Assembly (NCBI GenBank): GCA_030670615.1
Contig: DAOVBJ010000074.1
Location: 1 to 5,617 of the forward strand
Source: Candidatus Bathyarchaeota archaeon
GTDB taxonomy: Archaea > Thermoproteota > Bathyarchaeia > RBG-16-48-13 > GCA-020355125
Length of the DNA: 5,617 bases
Direction: 5' to 3'
Both the position numbers and the translations under genes were made by a program. How positions within the stretch are numbered: position 1 is the first letter of the stretch; the number at the start of each line of letters is the position of its first letter. This document shows, one piece after another, positions 4,018-5,617 of the stretch. Under the pieces are notes generated by a model. That model saw nothing but the letters and a program-made list of their open reading frames with translations, was not told the DNA's origin and ran no database searches.

Positions 4018-4938
4018 ATGGTTCATTGAGCCGTAGAGCTCGACTAGGCGTTGAAACTCAGCTCGATCATAGAAGCAACACTTCCTTGCTCCATAGGCCT
4101 TAGCGACCTCGATGCAGAATCGTGAAGCCAACTCGATGTCAACGCAGTTGCTGGCACCTGTTCCACACCCAGGAACTGGGACCTCGGCTGTTATCGCCAC
4201 GCCGACCACGGGGGCGTCAGTCGCAATCCAGGGCTGCATGATGCTGTTGACATGGTATACGTCGTTCCCATAAGGCGTTATGTCCTGGAGGGTGATTGGA
4301 GCCACTCGCGGAGTCCTCCCTGTCACCACCTCCATTATGTCTAGGAGGTCCTCGCTGACTCTCAGGATGTATCCCTCCTTGACGGTTGGAGTGATGGCGA
4401 AGCCTTTGAATTTGGCGATCCTGTTCCCTTTGGTCGTGTCTATGGACAGGAGAGCATCCATTTCTAGGGTGACTTCCTGTCTGTTCATAGTCGTCATATC
4501 GACGGGTGAATCCATGAACGGCACGGGGTCATGGGGCTGAGTCGGCGCGTTGGGGCATATGTGGGTCGTCACGACCACGTCTCCCATTAGAGAGTCGCCA
4601 TTCCGCTTCATATCCGCGAGCTTCAAGGCGCATGAGAGGGCTGTCACCGCTCCATCGGCGTCTGATACCAGTCCGATTCTTTCTGGTCTAGCGCCAACCC
4701 CGCCAAGCCTCCCGACGACACCTAAGGTGGGGGCGTCTCTTTTGCGGGTCTTTCCCTCTCTTCCCGGAATCTTGATCTTGATGAAGTCCGTGGATCCCTT
4801 TTCTCCGGTGATTTTCTGCAGGCTCAGATCTTTGAGTCCCCGTTTTTTCAGCAGATCCAAAACGTCTTGGCCTTTTACCGTAGCCCGGTCCAAAAGATCA
4901 TAGATCTCGATCACCTGTTTGAACAAGGAATATTTCAC
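3991..4938 (-). CDS. DUF1177 family protein
   Basis: This is a full-length member (315 residues) of the DUF1177 family, whose biochemical role I do not know to be established. The whole length is typical. It opens with a helical SLFKQVIEIYDLLDRATVKG and then KGSTDFIKIKIPG. Landmarks after that are TLGVVGRLGGVGARPE, VSDADGA (91-97), the residue-rich THICPNAPTQPHDPVPFM (125-142), SIDTTKGNR (165-173), TPTVKEGYILRVSEDLLDIM, QDITPYGNDVYHVNS and VPGCGTG. Conserved Asp, His and Cys in these motifs suggest a metal or catalytic site, but that is inference. No signal peptide or membrane segment is seen, so it is probably cytoplasmic. GTG at 4938 gives the expected N-terminus, although GAGG lies almost against it, too close for a standard ribosome site. 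In bacteria I recall DUF1177 near AroM-like and peptide-metabolism genes; none is visible here. Confidence 0.9.
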   Translation of the reverse strand: MKYSLFKQVIEIYDLLDRATVKGQDVLDLLKKRGLKDLSLQKITGEKGSTDFIKIKIPGREGKTRKRDAPTLGVVGRLGGVGARPERIGLVSDADGAVTALSCALKLADMKRNGDSLMGDVVVTTHICPNAPTQPHDPVPFMDSPVDMTTMNRQEVTLEMDALLSIDTTKGNRIAKFKGFAITPTVKEGYILRVSEDLLDIMEVVTGRTPRVAPITLQDITPYGNDVYHVNSIMQPWIATDAPVVGVAITAEVPVPGCGTGASNCVDIELASRFCIEVAKAYGARKCCFYDRAEFQRLVELYGSMNHLRRLRKDS

Positions 4939-4980
4939 TCCTCTAAAGTCAGGTTCAATGATGTTTCTAGGAGGGGTCCA

Positions 4981-4990
4981 ATATATTTTT
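4981..4990 (-). promoter_or_regulatory. TATA-like box of the DUF1177 gene
   Basis: On the minus strand AAAAATATAT lies 43-52 bases before GTG 4938, giving a predicted leader of about 21 bases. It falls in the 110-bp gap after the oxidoreductase gene and argues that the DUF1177 gene has its own promoter. A second, weaker TATA-like element (AATATAAG on the minus strand, about 5019-5026) is nearby. Confidence 0.45.
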
Positions 4991-5048
4991 AGCCTTAGAG
5001 AATTTTAGCTCCGTCCACCTTATATTGCTTTTCAAAGGATGGGGGGGT

Positions 5049-5617
5049 CTACTTCTTGAAGACCTCTCCAGCCAGCGATTTGAGGGAGTCGATTCCGTGG
5101 GGAAGCACGGACTGAAATACGATGTACGTTGCCCCAGCCTTAATGTATTCGTCAACCCTTTCAGCGCACTCCTCGGGCGTGCCAAAGACGTAGCACTCGT
5201 CAACAACCTCTTCAGGGACCGCCTCAGGCGTTAACCACGGCATCTCATAGCCCAGCTCTTCGGAGAGGCGCTGCGTATGTCTCAGGAGAAAGCTCTTAGC
5301 AGACGCCTCAATCATCTTCTTGGCGGTCCAACGGTCACTGGCCACGGCAATGGGCATCATGCCGTAGACAGCCTCCATCCTCTCAGGGTCTCTGCCGGCC
5401 TTTGAAGCTTCTTCCCTAACCCTCTCTAAACACCTCTCGAAAAGCCTCGGCGGCATGTTCTGGGTTATGAATCCGTCTCCAACTTCTGCTGCAATCCGGT
5501 ACATTCGTCTCCCGAAGGCGGCTACCCATATGGGTGGATAGGGCTTCTGGAGAGGCTTTGACGCCAATCTAAATCTTTCATAGTTAAAGAATTCGCAGGA
5601 ATGGCTCACCTCTTCCC
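5049..5617 (-). CDS. Luciferase-like (LLM class) flavin/F420-dependent oxidoreductase, C-terminal part
   Basis: This belongs to the bacterial-luciferase-like superfamily, which in archaea includes the F420-dependent methylene-tetrahydromethanopterin reductase Mer and many uncharacterised F420 or FMN enzymes. The frame is open to the right edge; the codons GAA GAG before GTG 5609 read on as EEVSHSCEFFNYERFRL. The GTG is therefore internal, and the N-terminal half of the barrel is missing from the window. Visible landmarks are the beta-strand motif PYPPIWVAAFGRRMYRIAAE, then VGDGFITQ, the helix RLFERCLERVREEASKAGRDP, and the C-terminal VFGTPEECAERVDEYIKAGA with YIVFQSVLPHG. These are general family features, so the substrate cannot be named. 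Mer is one possibility, but an unassigned F420 oxidoreductase is equally likely. The stop TAG at 5051-5049 is followed at once by a C7 tract on the coding strand. Confidence 0.85.
   Translation of the reverse strand, partial: EEVSHSCEFFNYERFRLASKPLQKPYPPIWVAAFGRRMYRIAAEVGDGFITQNMPPRLFERCLERVREEASKAGRDPERMEAVYGMMPIAVASDRWTAKKMIEASAKSFLLRHTQRLSEELGYEMPWLTPEAVPEEVVDECYVFGTPEECAERVDEYIKAGATYIVFQSVLPHGIDSLKSLAGEVFKK

Noticed and set aside
3639..4103. 154-codon plus-strand frame as one gene
   Set aside because: Its first part is antisense to the zinc-ribbon gene and its last part antisense to the DUF1177 gene. Only the middle looks protein-like, and that is treated as a possible frameshifted remnant.
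4280..4903. Two plus-strand frames opposite the DUF1177 gene
   Set aside because: They are shadows of a highly conserved gene; the composition is rich in Ser/Arg/Pro as expected from antisense reading.
4967..5234. Short frames on both strands around the end of the oxidoreductase gene
   Set aside because: They overlap the recognised C-terminal oxidoreductase coding sequence in other frames.
1..5617. Mobile element or CRISPR array
   Set aside because: There are no terminal inverted repeats with a transposase, no direct repeats with regular spacers and no integrase-like coding sequence.

Overview
The window looks archaeal. It carries a eukaryote-type 30S protein (S8e), the H/ACA RNP protein Gar1, transcription factor B and an iron-sulfur protein that I read as the TFE beta (RPC34/RPC39-type) initiation subunit. 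It also has short TATA-like boxes, and frequent TTG/GTG starts after partial or full Shine-Dalgarno motifs. TFE beta plus ScpB plus a luciferase-like (F420-type) oxidoreductase suggests the TACK side of the Archaea, perhaps a Bathyarchaeia-like or related lineage. That placement is an inference; the sequence alone does not fix the taxon. Base composition is moderate, near half G+C, with no large compositional break between genes.

Left half, plus strand (1-3060): the 3' part of scpB (chromosome segregation, open at the left edge), rps8e (ribosome), gar1 (rRNA pseudouridylation RNP), tfb (promoter recognition) and, after a 376-bp gap, a TTG-started gene for TFE beta. This is an informational-gene neighbourhood. 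TFB recruits RNA polymerase at TATA promoters and TFE beta, with TFE alpha, helps melt the promoter, so two factors of the same initiation complex lie almost side by side. Gar1 and TFB are close enough (27 bp) to share a transcript.

Middle (3061-3990): an AT-richer, gene-poor stretch. Its only convincing gene is a small two-CxxC zinc-ribbon protein on the minus strand (3518-3724). The rest holds an A/T palindrome beside an AGCTAGCTAGCT palindrome, an 8-bp-stem hairpin and two TATA-like boxes without an obvious gene. It also holds two protein-like reading stretches broken by a stop or a frame change, which may be gene remnants.

Right half, minus strand (3991-5617): a complete DUF1177-family protein and, upstream of it, the C-terminal part of a luciferase-like flavin/F420-dependent oxidoreductase that runs off the right edge. 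They are separated by 110 bp containing a TATA-like box, so the DUF1177 gene probably has its own promoter.

I do not see a CRISPR array, insertion sequence, tRNA, rRNA, toxin-antitoxin pair or defence system. The items most worth a second look are the TFE beta assignment and its closeness to TFB, the possible remnants and orphan promoters in 3061-3990, and the recurrent G7T tracts.
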